NCBI GenBank assembly: GCA_963810195.1
Contig: CAWEMO010000005.1
Location: forward strand, 688,455 to 752,454
Direction of reading: 5' to 3'
Length of the DNA: 64,000 nucleotides
Source: Chersky-840 sp963810195
GTDB taxonomy: Bacteria; Actinomycetota; Acidimicrobiia; Acidimicrobiales; UBA8190
The notes under the pieces are model-generated. The model did no database searches, had not been told where the DNA came from, and worked only from the letters and a program-made list of their open reading frames with translations. Of the stretch, positions 24,009 through 32,936 are shown piece after piece; positions within the stretch are counted from its first letter, which is position 1, and each line of letters begins with the position of its first letter. The position numbers and the translations under genes are program-made.

Positions 24009-26056
24009 CAGGTCTCCGCGCCCGGACCGTCCGCGCCGGGACCGTCCGCGCCGGGGCCGTCGATGACCACGAGCAGCCGGCCCGCCTCGACCTGTTCGCC
24101 CGCGGTGACGTGGACCTCGGTCACGGTCCCCTCCGAGGGGGCGCGCACCTCGTGCTCCATTTTCATGGCCTCGATGGCCACGAGGGTGTCGCCCGCGGCG
24201 ACGGGGTCACCCTCCGCGACGGCCACCTTGACGACGGTCCCCGGCAGCGGGGCGACGAGGGCGCCCGCCGCCAGCTGGCTCCCCGGGAGCGGGAAGCGCT
24301 CGACCTCGGTCAGCACGCTGGACCCGTCGGCGCCGTCGACGAACGACATCGGCCCGGCCTGTTCGACCTCGTAGCGCCGCGATACCCCATCCACCTCGAG
24401 CACGACGGCGTCGGCCGTACACGACAGCACCGCGACGTCTCCGCGCGCGTCGCCGTCGACGGAGAGGTGCGTGCATCTCCCGGCGCGGTCGAAACGGTAC
24501 GCAACCTCGATGCTCCCTTCCTTCGAGATGTAGACGGCGGTCTGGGGCACCGACGGGTTGTTGCGCCAGCCCGAGGGCATCGCCCCCAGCACCGGGGCAT
24601 GTGCTCGCCGCCGGGCCTGGGCGCACAGCGCGGCGGCGGCGGCGTGGAGCCGGTGTGCCCACGCGTCGGCGCGCGGCGCGCCGAGCTCGGCGGGGTCGTG
24701 GCGCACTAGGAATCCGGTGTCGATGTCGCCGGCGAGGAACTCGGGATGCCGGAGGATGCGCACCAGCAGGTCGCGGTTGGTGGTGACGCCGTGGATGCGC
24801 GCGCCGTCGAGGGCGCCGGCCAGGGCGCGCGCCGCCTCGTGGCGGGTGGGGGCGTACGCGATGACCTTGGCCAGCATGGGGTCGTAGTGGACGGGGACCT
24901 CCGAGCCGTCCTCGACGCCGCTGTCGATCCGCACCCCGTCGACGGTGGGGAACCAAAAGCGGTGCAGGTGCCCGGCCGACGGCTGGAATCCCCGCGTGGC
25001 GTCCTCGGCGTACAGGCGCGCTTCGATGGCGTGTCCGGTCACGGTGGCGTCGAGGACCTCGGGGGGGAGGGCCATGCCGTCGGCCACCAGGAACTGCAGC
25101 CGCACGAGGTCGAGCCCGGTGACGAGCTCGGTCACCGGGTGCTCGACCTGGAGCCGGGTGTTGACCTCCAGGAAGGCGATGCGCCCGTCGGGCAGGACCA
25201 GGAACTCGACGGTGCCGGCGTTCACGTAGCCGATGGTGCGCGCCACGGTCACCGCCGCCGACCCCAGCTCGGCCCGGAGCTCCGGTGTCACGACAGGGGA
25301 GGGGCTCTCCTCGATGATCTTCTGGTGGCGGCGCTGGATCGAGCACTCGCGCTCGAAGAGGTGCACCACGGTGCCGTGCGAGTCCCCGAGGATCTGCACC
25401 TCGACGTGCCGGGGACGCGCCACGTACGGCTCGACGAACACCGTTCCGTCCCCGAAGGCCGAGGCCGCCTCTCGTTCGGCCGAGGCCAGCGCGTCGGCGA
25501 GCACCGCGGGGCCCTCCACCACGCGCATGCCGCGACCGCCTCCACCGGCCGACGCCTTGACCAGGGCCGGCCACCCCAGGGCGGCCACCGCCTCGAGGAC
25601 CGCGTCCGGTAGGGCGGTGCCCCGGGGACCCGCCCCCGCGCCGCGGGGGATCTCCACGGTGGGGAGCACGGGCACCCCCGCCGCGGCCACGGTGGCCTTG
25701 GCGGCCAGCTTCGAGCCCATGGCCTCGATCACCTCGGGCGGGGGCCCCACGAACACGAGCCCCGCCGCCACGCAGGCCCGGGCGAACCCGGCGTCCTCGG
25801 ACAGGAACCCGTACCCGGGGTGCACGGCGTCGGCCCCGCTGGAGAGCGCCGCGTCCACCACGGCGTCGATCTTGAGGTAGGTGTCGGCGGGGGCGGCACC
25901 GGGCAGGCGCACGAACTCGTCGGCCTCCGACACGTACGGCGCTCCGTCGTCGGGATCCGAGCACACCGCCACGCAGCTGATGCCGAGCGCGTGCGCGCTG
26001 CGGATCACGCGGCGCGCGATCTCGCCCCGGTTGGCGACGAGGACCTTGGCGATCAT
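24008..26056 (-). CDS. Acyl-CoA carboxylase alpha subunit (biotin carboxylase plus BCCP)
   Basis: A 682-residue protein. The biotin carboxylase N-domain opens IAKVLVANRGEIARRVIRSA. ATP-grasp motifs are KASAGGGGRGMRVV and HVEVQILGDSHGTVVHLFER, with FLEVNTRLQVEHPVTE. A C-terminal biotinyl domain has AIEAMKMEHEV with the target lysine near residue 632. It carboxylates its own biotin using ATP and bicarbonate. The extreme C-terminus carries a repeated GADGP unit (15-nt DNA repeat, about 24024-24060). It is coupled to the AtuA-like gene and follows the beta subunit by 10 nt. The acyl substrate may be methylcrotonyl-, geranyl- or propionyl-CoA; context favours the first two. Confidence 0.92.
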   Translation of the reverse strand: MIAKVLVANRGEIARRVIRSAHALGISCVAVCSDPDDGAPYVSEADEFVRLPGAAPADTYLKIDAVVDAALSSGADAVHPGYGFLSEDAGFARACVAAGLVFVGPPPEVIEAMGSKLAAKATVAAAGVPVLPTVEIPRGAGAGPRGTALPDAVLEAVAALGWPALVKASAGGGGRGMRVVEGPAVLADALASAEREAASAFGDGTVFVEPYVARPRHVEVQILGDSHGTVVHLFERECSIQRRHQKIIEESPSPVVTPELRAELGSAAVTVARTIGYVNAGTVEFLVLPDGRIAFLEVNTRLQVEHPVTELVTGLDLVRLQFLVADGMALPPEVLDATVTGHAIEARLYAEDATRGFQPSAGHLHRFWFPTVDGVRIDSGVEDGSEVPVHYDPMLAKVIAYAPTRHEAARALAGALDGARIHGVTTNRDLLVRILRHPEFLAGDIDTGFLVRHDPAELGAPRADAWAHRLHAAAAALCAQARRRAHAPVLGAMPSGWRNNPSVPQTAVYISKEGSIEVAYRFDRAGRCTHLSVDGDARGDVAVLSCTADAVVLEVDGVSRRYEVEQAGPMSFVDGADGSSVLTEVERFPLPGSQLAAGALVAPLPGTVVKVAVAEGDPVAAGDTLVAIEAMKMEHEVRAPSEGTVTEVHVTAGEQVEAGRLLVVIDGPGADGPGADGPGAET

Positions 26057-26066
26057 CCGGTCACGC

Positions 26067-27665
26067 TCACATCCGGAACACGCCGTAGCCGCGCGTGCCG
26101 TGGATGGGGGTGTTGTGGATGACCGACAGGCACATGCCGAGCACGTGCCGGGTGTCGCGGGGGTCGATGATGCCGTCGTCGTAGAGCCGGGCGGTGAGGA
26201 ACAGGGGCAGGGACTCGCGTTCGATCTGGGACTCGACCATGGCGCGCATCTGGGCGTCGGCCTCCTCGTCGAAGTCCTCCCCCCGCGCGGCTGCCCCCTG
26301 GCGGGCCACGATGGACAGCACGCCGGCCAACTGGGCGGGCCCCATCACCGCGGAGCGCGCGTTGGGCCAGGAGAAGAGGAACCGCGGGTTGTAGGCCCGC
26401 CCGCACATCCCGTAGTTGCCCGCCCCGTAGGAGGCGCCGATGTTGACCGTGAGATGGGGGACCCGGGAGTTCGAGACGGCGTTGATCATCTTGGCGCCGT
26501 CCTTGATGATGCCGCGCTGCTCGTACTCCTTGCCCACCATGTACCCCGTGGTGTTCTGGAGGAACAGCAGGGGGACGTCGGTCTGGTTGCACAGCTGGAT
26601 GAATTGCGTCGCCTTGTTGGATTCCTCGCTGAACAGGACGCCGCGGTGGTTGGCGAGCACCCCGATGGGATACCCGTGGATCGACGCCCAACCCGTCACG
26701 AGGCTCGGTCCGTAGAGCGGCTTGAACTCGTCGAAGCGCGACCCGTCGGCCACCCGTGCCAGCACGTCGCGCGGGTCGAAGGGGACGCGCAGGTCGGCCG
26801 ACGCGATGCCCAGGAGCTCGTCGGGGTCGTGCACCGGCTCGTCGGCCGGCATCGACGGGCCCGGCCCGTGCTTGTGCCGGTTCAGCCGGGAGACGATGGC
26901 GCGCCCGATGCGGATGGCGTCGGTCTCGTCGGTGGCCAGGTAGTCGGCCAGGCCGCTCACCCGGGCGTGCATGGACGCGCCCCCGAGCTCCTCGTCGTCG
27001 GACTCCTCGCCCGTCGCCATCTTGACGAGCGGCGGCCCGCCCAGGAAGACCTTGGAGCGTCCCTCGATCATCACGATGTGGTCGCTCATGCCCGGGACGT
27101 ACGCCCCGCCCGCGGTGGAATTCCCGAACACGAGGGCGATGGTGGGGACCGCCGCCGCGGAGCGCTGGGTCAGATCGCGAAATCCCCGCCCGCCGGGGAT
27201 GAAGATCTCGGACTGCGTGGGCAGGTCCGCACCCCCGGACTCCACCAGGCTGATCGACGGCAGCCGGTTCTCGAGCGCGATGTCGGCCAGGCGCGACGAC
27301 TTGCGCATGGTGAAGGGATTGGTGGCTCCCCCGCGCACCGTCGGGTCGTTCGCCGACACGAGGCACTCGACCCCACTCACCACGCCGATGCCCGAGACCA
27401 GGCTCGCCCCCACGGCGTAGTCCGTCCCCCACGCCGCGAGCGGGGCGATCTCGAGGAATGGGGAGTCCCGGTCGAGCAGCAGCTCGACGCGCTCGTGGGC
27501 GAGCATCTTCCCCCGCCCCCGGTGGCGCTCCACGTAGCGAGGGCCGCCGCCGCCCCGGGCCACCGCCAGCTGCTCTTCCACCTCGCCCAGGGCGGACTCC
27601 ATGGCCGCCCGGTTCTGGCGGTACGTGTCCGAGCCGGGGTCGATCGTCGAGCTCAGGACGGGCAT
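26067..27665 (-). CDS. Acyl-CoA carboxylase beta subunit (carboxyltransferase)
   Basis: A 532-residue carboxyltransferase: ERHRGRGKMLAHERVELLLD (N-terminal signature), SANDPTVRGGATNPFTMRKS, GGADLPTQSEIFIPGGRGF and FGNSTAGGAYVPGMSDHIV in the first crotonase-like domain, then FLQNTTGYMVGKEYEQRGII and GASYGAGNYGMCGRAYNPRF in the second. The last is highly characteristic of methylcrotonyl- and geranyl-CoA carboxylases. It transfers the carboxyl group from biotin to the acyl-CoA. It is first in the operon, divergent from glmU by 97 nt. I chose the start at 27665 because upstream codons overlap the glmU start; no clear ribosome binding site is seen. Confidence 0.92.
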   Translation of the reverse strand: MPVLSSTIDPGSDTYRQNRAAMESALGEVEEQLAVARGGGGPRYVERHRGRGKMLAHERVELLLDRDSPFLEIAPLAAWGTDYAVGASLVSGIGVVSGVECLVSANDPTVRGGATNPFTMRKSSRLADIALENRLPSISLVESGGADLPTQSEIFIPGGRGFRDLTQRSAAAVPTIALVFGNSTAGGAYVPGMSDHIVMIEGRSKVFLGGPPLVKMATGEESDDEELGGASMHARVSGLADYLATDETDAIRIGRAIVSRLNRHKHGPGPSMPADEPVHDPDELLGIASADLRVPFDPRDVLARVADGSRFDEFKPLYGPSLVTGWASIHGYPIGVLANHRGVLFSEESNKATQFIQLCNQTDVPLLFLQNTTGYMVGKEYEQRGIIKDGAKMINAVSNSRVPHLTVNIGASYGAGNYGMCGRAYNPRFLFSWPNARSAVMGPAQLAGVLSIVARQGAAARGEDFDEEADAQMRAMVESQIERESLPLFLTARLYDDGIIDPRDTRHVLGMCLSVIHNTPIHGTRGYGVFRM

Positions 27666-27762
27666 CGGGCGGGGGAGGGCCTTCTCCCGGGCGCTCCGGG
27701 GGCGCCCGAGGTGGTCGTGGACTGCGCTGTCCCCCCCGTCATCGGGTGACAGACTAAACCTC

Positions 27763-28875
27763 ATGGAGACGAGGCCGCTCTCAGCCGTGGTGCTCGCCGC
27801 CGGCGAGGGGACGAGGATGCGCTCGTCGCGCCCGAAGCCCCTCCACCGGTTGTGCGGGCGTCCCATGATCCTGCACGTCCTCGACGCGCTGGCCGAGCTC
27901 CCCGTGCGCAAGGTCGTCGTGGTGGTGGGACACCGGGGTGACTGGGTGACCAAGACGCTCGTCGACCACGCGCCGCACTCGCTCGCCATCGAGTTCGTGG
28001 AGCAGACCGCGCAGCTCGGGACCGGCGACGCCCTGGCCGTGGGGCTCACGGCCCTGCCCGACGGGCTCCTCGACGCCGATGGCGACGTGGTGGTGCTGCC
28101 CGGCGACACGCCGCTCGTGCGCCCGCCGACGCTGGCCGCCCTCGTCCGGCACCATCGCAACACCGGTGCGGCGGCAACCCTGCTCACAGCCGTGCTCCCC
28201 GACCCGACCGGCTACGACCGCGTGGTGCGGGGAAAGGACGACGCCGTGGTGCGGGTGGTCGAGGCCGCGGACGTGCACGAGGACGACGCCTTCGTCGACG
28301 AGGTGGCCACCACCATCCACTGCTTCCGGCACGCCGTGCTGGCGCCGGCGCTGCGCAGGTTGCGGCCCGTGGTCCGCACCGGGGAGCACTGCCTCACCGG
28401 CATCTACGAGGTGCTGCACGACGCCGGGTACGGCGTCGAGTCGCTCGTCGTGGGCGACCCCATGGAGGCCGCCGGGGTCAACGACCGGGCCCAGCTGGCC
28501 GTGGCCGACGCCGAGCTGCGCGACCGCATCAACGAGCGGTGGATGCGGCGTGGCGTGACGATGTGGGACCCCGAGAACACCTACATCGACGCCGCTGCCC
28601 GCCTCGAGGCCGACGTCGTCCTGCTGCCCGGCGTGGTCCTGCAGGGAGAGTGCGCCCTCGGTGCGGGCGCCGAGGTCGGACCCGACTGCCACATCGTCGA
28701 CAGCACCGTCGGGGCGGGCGCCAAGGTGACCAAGAGCACGGTGTTGCGCGCCGAGATCGGCGACGACGCCCGGGTGGGGCCTTTCGCGGTCCTCGGGCCC
28801 GGTGCGCAGGTCGCCGACGGTGCGGTCGTGGGGCCGTTCACCCGTCTGGGGGCTGACTTCCCCGCGCTCGACTGA
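27763..28875 (+). CDS. glmU: GlmU-type UDP-GlcNAc pyrophosphorylase with a truncated acetyltransferase domain
   Basis: A 370-residue protein, while usual GlmU is about 450-490. The uridyltransferase half is complete: LAAGEGTRMRSSRPKPLHR, QLGTGDALAVGL, VLPGDTPLVRP, then WMRRGVTMWDPENTYID. The left-handed beta-helix starts (LLPGVVLQGECALGAGAEVG) but the frame ends after GPFAVLGPGAQVADG and one further turn. The conserved FARLRPG arginines read FAVLGPG, and the acetyl-transfer His, Tyr and Lys region is missing. No other frame downstream completes it. It heads the glmU-prs-rplY-pth-mfd set. Either the acetyl step is done elsewhere or this is a sugar nucleotidyltransferase of another specificity. 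Confidence 0.75.
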   Translation: METRPLSAVVLAAGEGTRMRSSRPKPLHRLCGRPMILHVLDALAELPVRKVVVVVGHRGDWVTKTLVDHAPHSLAIEFVEQTAQLGTGDALAVGLTALPDGLLDADGDVVVLPGDTPLVRPPTLAALVRHHRNTGAAATLLTAVLPDPTGYDRVVRGKDDAVVRVVEAADVHEDDAFVDEVATTIHCFRHAVLAPALRRLRPVVRTGEHCLTGIYEVLHDAGYGVESLVVGDPMEAAGVNDRAQLAVADAELRDRINERWMRRGVTMWDPENTYIDAAARLEADVVLLPGVVLQGECALGAGAEVGPDCHIVDSTVGAGAKVTKSTVLRAEIGDDARVGPFAVLGPGAQVADGAVVGPFTRLGADFPALD

Positions 28876-28888
28876 CCGGGCTCGCGGC

Positions 28889-29314
28889 TCAGGTCGTCTG
28901 CACGATCATCACCGAGCACGGCGCCTGGTGGGCGACCGAATTGGGGACGCTGCCGAGCACCCGCCGCACACCGGCCATGCCCTTGTTGCCCACCACGATG
29001 AGGTCCGCCTTCTCGCGCTCGGCCACGTCCACGATGGACTGCGCCGGATCACCGGTCCCGGCGTGGCCCCGGACTTCGATCCCCGCCGCGCGCGCCCGGG
29101 CGCACTGGTCGTCGAGCACCGCGTCGGCCGCGGCGCCGGGCCCGAGCCGCTCCCGGAATTCCTCGGGGACCCCGGCGGCACGCACCGGCTTGGGCTTGTA
29201 GGCCGTCACGATGTGCAGCCTCGCCCCGTAGAGCTTGGCGACCTCGATGGCCCGGCGTACGGCCTCGGCGGCCGTGTCGGAACCGTCCGTGCCCACCACC
29301 ACGGTAGAGAACAT
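28889..29314 (-). CDS. Universal stress protein (UspA family)
   Basis: A 141-residue Usp domain with VVVGTDGSDTAAEAVRRAIE at the start and GNKGMAGVRRVLGSVPNSV as the ATP-loop near the C-terminus. GGGAGG lies 9 nt before the ATG at 29314; an ATG at 29320 is only 3 nt from it. It converges with glmU and is inserted between glmU and prs, which are usually adjacent. Partner and signal are unknown. Confidence 0.88.
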   Translation of the reverse strand: MFSTVVVGTDGSDTAAEAVRRAIEVAKLYGARLHIVTAYKPKPVRAAGVPEEFRERLGPGAAADAVLDDQCARARAAGIEVRGHAGTGDPAQSIVDVAEREKADLIVVGNKGMAGVRRVLGSVPNSVAHQAPCSVMIVQTT

Positions 29315-29515
29315 GGGCATCGACCTCCCGGCCCGCGCTACGGGCGCACTCTACCCTTTCGTCTCCCTCGATCCCTTGGGCAGACTCGCCCTCGAGGCGC
29401 GGGAATGGGCTGCCCGCCTAGAGGGGATGATGCCAGAGGGATGATGGAGATGCCCGGCCGTTCTACGGGCGGTGCGCGGCGAAGCGCGAGACGAAGTGCG
29501 AGGCGAGGAGACGAC

Positions 29516-30358
29516 ATGGACGTCGCGGTGCTGGGGACGGGGAAGATGGGGTCGGCCATCGCCCGGCGGTTGCACGAACAGGGCCACACCGTGCACCTGT
29601 GGAACAGGACTCCGGACCGGGCCGAGGCCCTCGGGATCGGGTCCATCTACGCCACCCCGGAGCAGGCGGCGGGCCCGGCCCAGGTGGTGCTCAGCATCCT
29701 GAACGGCACCGAGGCGGTGCGCGAGGTGTATCTCGGTGAGCACGGCGCGCTCGAGGCCGGCGGCGACCGGGTGTACGTGGACGTCACCACCGCCAGCCTC
29801 GACGTCCACGTGGAGGTGGCAGCGGCCGCCGCCGAACGCGGGGCGGCCTTCGTGGAGGCGCCCGTGCTGGGCAGCATCCCGGCCGCCGATTCGGGAAGCC
29901 TCCTGCTGCTCGTCGGAGGCGACACCGCCGCCGTCGACGCGGCCCGTCCCGTGCTCGAGACGCTGGGCGAGCTGCGCCACATCGGCCCCCTGGGGGCGGG
30001 CATCCGCCTCAAGCTCGTGGCCAACTCCTACCTGGGCATCACCCACGCCGCGGCCGGGGAGCTCCTTGCCGCCGCGGTCGCCAGCGGTCTCGACGTCGAC
30101 GCCGTCTTCGCCGTCCTGGTCCGGTTCGTGCCCTATCTCGAGGTCAGGCGGTCGGGGTTCGTGGACCGCAGGTACGAGCCGGTGCTGTTCCGGCTGGCCG
30201 ACATGCTCAAGGACCTGGGGCTCGCCTTGGACGTCTACCGGCGTTCGGGGAGCGACACGCCTATCACCGCCCTCACCGAGGAGCTCTTCGCCCGCGCCGC
30301 GCCGCGCCACGGCGAGCTCGACCTCCCGGCGGTGGCCGAGGTCTTCCACGACGGGTAG
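29516..30358 (+). CDS. NAD(P)-binding dehydrogenase of the 3-hydroxyisobutyrate / 6PGDH family
   Basis: A 280-residue protein with a Rossmann N-terminus (VAVLGTGKMGSAIARRLHEQG, then HLWNRTPDRAE) and an all-helical C-terminal domain whose motif KLVANSYLGITHAAAGELLA is the family's helix carrying the catalytic Lys-x3-Asn/Asp pattern. It should reduce or oxidise a beta-hydroxyacid with NAD(P). Enzymes of this group include imine reductases and glyoxylate reductases. GAGGAG lies just before the ATG at 29516. Confidence 0.85.
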   Translation: MDVAVLGTGKMGSAIARRLHEQGHTVHLWNRTPDRAEALGIGSIYATPEQAAGPAQVVLSILNGTEAVREVYLGEHGALEAGGDRVYVDVTTASLDVHVEVAAAAAERGAAFVEAPVLGSIPAADSGSLLLLVGGDTAAVDAARPVLETLGELRHIGPLGAGIRLKLVANSYLGITHAAAGELLAAAVASGLDVDAVFAVLVRFVPYLEVRRSGFVDRRYEPVLFRLADMLKDLGLALDVYRRSGSDTPITALTEELFARAAPRHGELDLPAVAEVFHDG

Positions 30359-30446
30359 CGGGCGTCGGTCCCCGGGATGCAGCGGGTCGTCCGGCCGCGG
30401 CGCGCCCTGGACGCGGCACCCCGGTGGAGAGGTAGCGTGCGGGCAT

Positions 30447-31418
<972 letters not shown>

Positions 31419-31543
31419 GAGCGGGGGCTGCGATCGCACCCTGGGAAGGGCTCCGGCAGGCGCCGGCTTCCGTCCCCGCCCCCGGGCCTTCTACACTGGG
31501 TCGCCCGTTCGCCGCACCCGAGCACCCGAGGAGCGCTGCACCC

Positions 31544-32224
31544 ATGGCCGAGATCACCCTGGTCGCCGAGACCGGTCGTCCGTCGGGCTCCAGCGCGGCG
31601 CGCCGGCTGCGCCACGACGGGCGGATCCCCGCCGTCGTGTACGGCCCGGGGGTGGCGCCCATGCCGGTGTCGGTGGCGGCGAGGGAGCTCCGGGCCGCGC
31701 TCAGCACCGACGCCGGGCTGAACGCGGTGCTGTCGCTGCAGGTCGACGGCAAGAAGTTCCTGACCATGGCCCGCGAGCTCCAGCGCCATCCGGTGCGGGG
31801 CAGCGTGACGCACGTCGACTTCCAGGTGGTCGACCCCGACCGTGAGGTCACCGCCGAGGTCACCATCACCCTCACCGGTGAGGCCCTCGAGCTGCACCGG
31901 GCCGACGGGGTGCTCGAGCAGCAGATGTTCTCGCTCACCATCAAGTCCCGCCCCGCCGACATCCCCGCCCACCTGGATGTGGACATCAGCGATCTCGTGA
32001 TCGGGTCCGCGGTGCGCGTCTCGGACATCGTGCTGCCCCCCAACGTGGTCACCGAGGTCGACCCCGAGGCGATCGTCGCCGCCGGCCAGCCCCCGCGCGT
32101 CCAGGTGCTCGAGGGCGAGGCGGCCGAGGGCGAGGCGGCCGAGGGCGAGGCGGGCGAAGGTGCGCCGTCCGCCGGCGGGGAGCCGTCCGCGGAGGGCGGG
32201 GGCGAGCCGGGCGGGGAGAGCTAA
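31544..32224 (+). CDS. rplY: 50S ribosomal protein L25 / Ctc
   Basis: A 226-residue long-form L25 (CTC) protein: the N-terminal 5S rRNA-binding domain (ETGRPSGSSAARRLRHDG, then RIPAVVYGPG) and the C-terminal TL5-type domain (PADIPAHLDVDISDLVIGSA, IVLPPNVVTEVDP). The last roughly 40 residues are a low-complexity Glu/Gly/Ala tail, including three 15-nt DNA repeats (32111-32155) coding for EGEAA units. Such acidic tails are common in actinobacterial L25. It lies between prs and pth. Confidence 0.95.
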   Translation: MAEITLVAETGRPSGSSAARRLRHDGRIPAVVYGPGVAPMPVSVAARELRAALSTDAGLNAVLSLQVDGKKFLTMARELQRHPVRGSVTHVDFQVVDPDREVTAEVTITLTGEALELHRADGVLEQQMFSLTIKSRPADIPAHLDVDISDLVIGSAVRVSDIVLPPNVVTEVDPEAIVAAGQPPRVQVLEGEAAEGEAAEGEAGEGAPSAGGEPSAEGGGEPGGES

Positions 32225-32287
32225 CCCCTGCGTCGCCTGCTGCCCGCGTCCGGCAGGGGGGCCAGGGGGACGGCGGCCGACCTGCTG

Positions 32288-32854
32288 GTGGTGGGCCTCG
32301 GCAACCCGGGAGCCGAATTCGAGCGGACCCGCCACAACCTCGGCGCCGAGGTCGTCGAGCTCTTGGCGTCACGTCGGGGCCTTCGGCTGCGGCCCGAGAA
32401 GGGCACGCGGGCCCTCGCCGCGTCCACCCGCCTCGACCAGGAGCTGGTGGTGCTGGCCGTGCCCCAGACGTACATGAACGAGTCGGGGATGGCGGTGTCG
32501 GCCCTGATGCGCCGCTTCCGCGTCCCGGGGACGGACCGGCTCGTGGTGGTCCACGACGAGCTCGACCTGCCCACGGGCAGGGTGAAGGTCAAGGTCGGAG
32601 GCGGCACCGCCGGCAACAACGGGCTCAAGTCCATCCATTCCCATCTGCACGACCCGGGGTACGTACGCGTCCGCATCGGCATCGACAAGCCCCCCGGGCG
32701 CGAGGCCGGGGCCGACTACGTGCTGCGCCGCCCGACCCGTGCCCAGCGCGACGCCCTGGACGTGGCGGTGGCGGTGGCCGCCGATGCCGTCGAGGTGATC
32801 GCCCTCGAGGGTGTCGACGCCGCCATGGCGCGGTTCAACGGCGACACGGCCTAG
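32288..32854 (+). CDS. pth: Peptidyl-tRNA hydrolase
   Basis: About 188 residues with GLGNPGAEFERTRHNLGAEV (catalytic His in TRHN), QTYMNESGMAV (substrate Asn), VVHDELDLPTGRVKVKVGGG and AGNNGLKSI. It frees peptides from prematurely released peptidyl-tRNAs. The first usual start codon in frame is GTG at 32288, which begins right at the first strand. The reading frame is open upstream to the rplY stop (from about 32225) and may use a rare CTG at 32228, which would add about 20 residues. The rest of the protein matches normal family length. Confidence 0.93.
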   Translation: MVGLGNPGAEFERTRHNLGAEVVELLASRRGLRLRPEKGTRALAASTRLDQELVVLAVPQTYMNESGMAVSALMRRFRVPGTDRLVVVHDELDLPTGRVKVKVGGGTAGNNGLKSIHSHLHDPGYVRVRIGIDKPPGREAGADYVLRRPTRAQRDALDVAVAVAADAVEVIALEGVDAAMARFNGDTA

Positions 32855-32936
32855 CTGTAGAAGCCAGCGGGGGAGCAGGGCACCTGGCCCCTCGTCCGCC
32901 GTGGGTGTCGTGGGTGACGGCCGTTAACCTGCTGGG

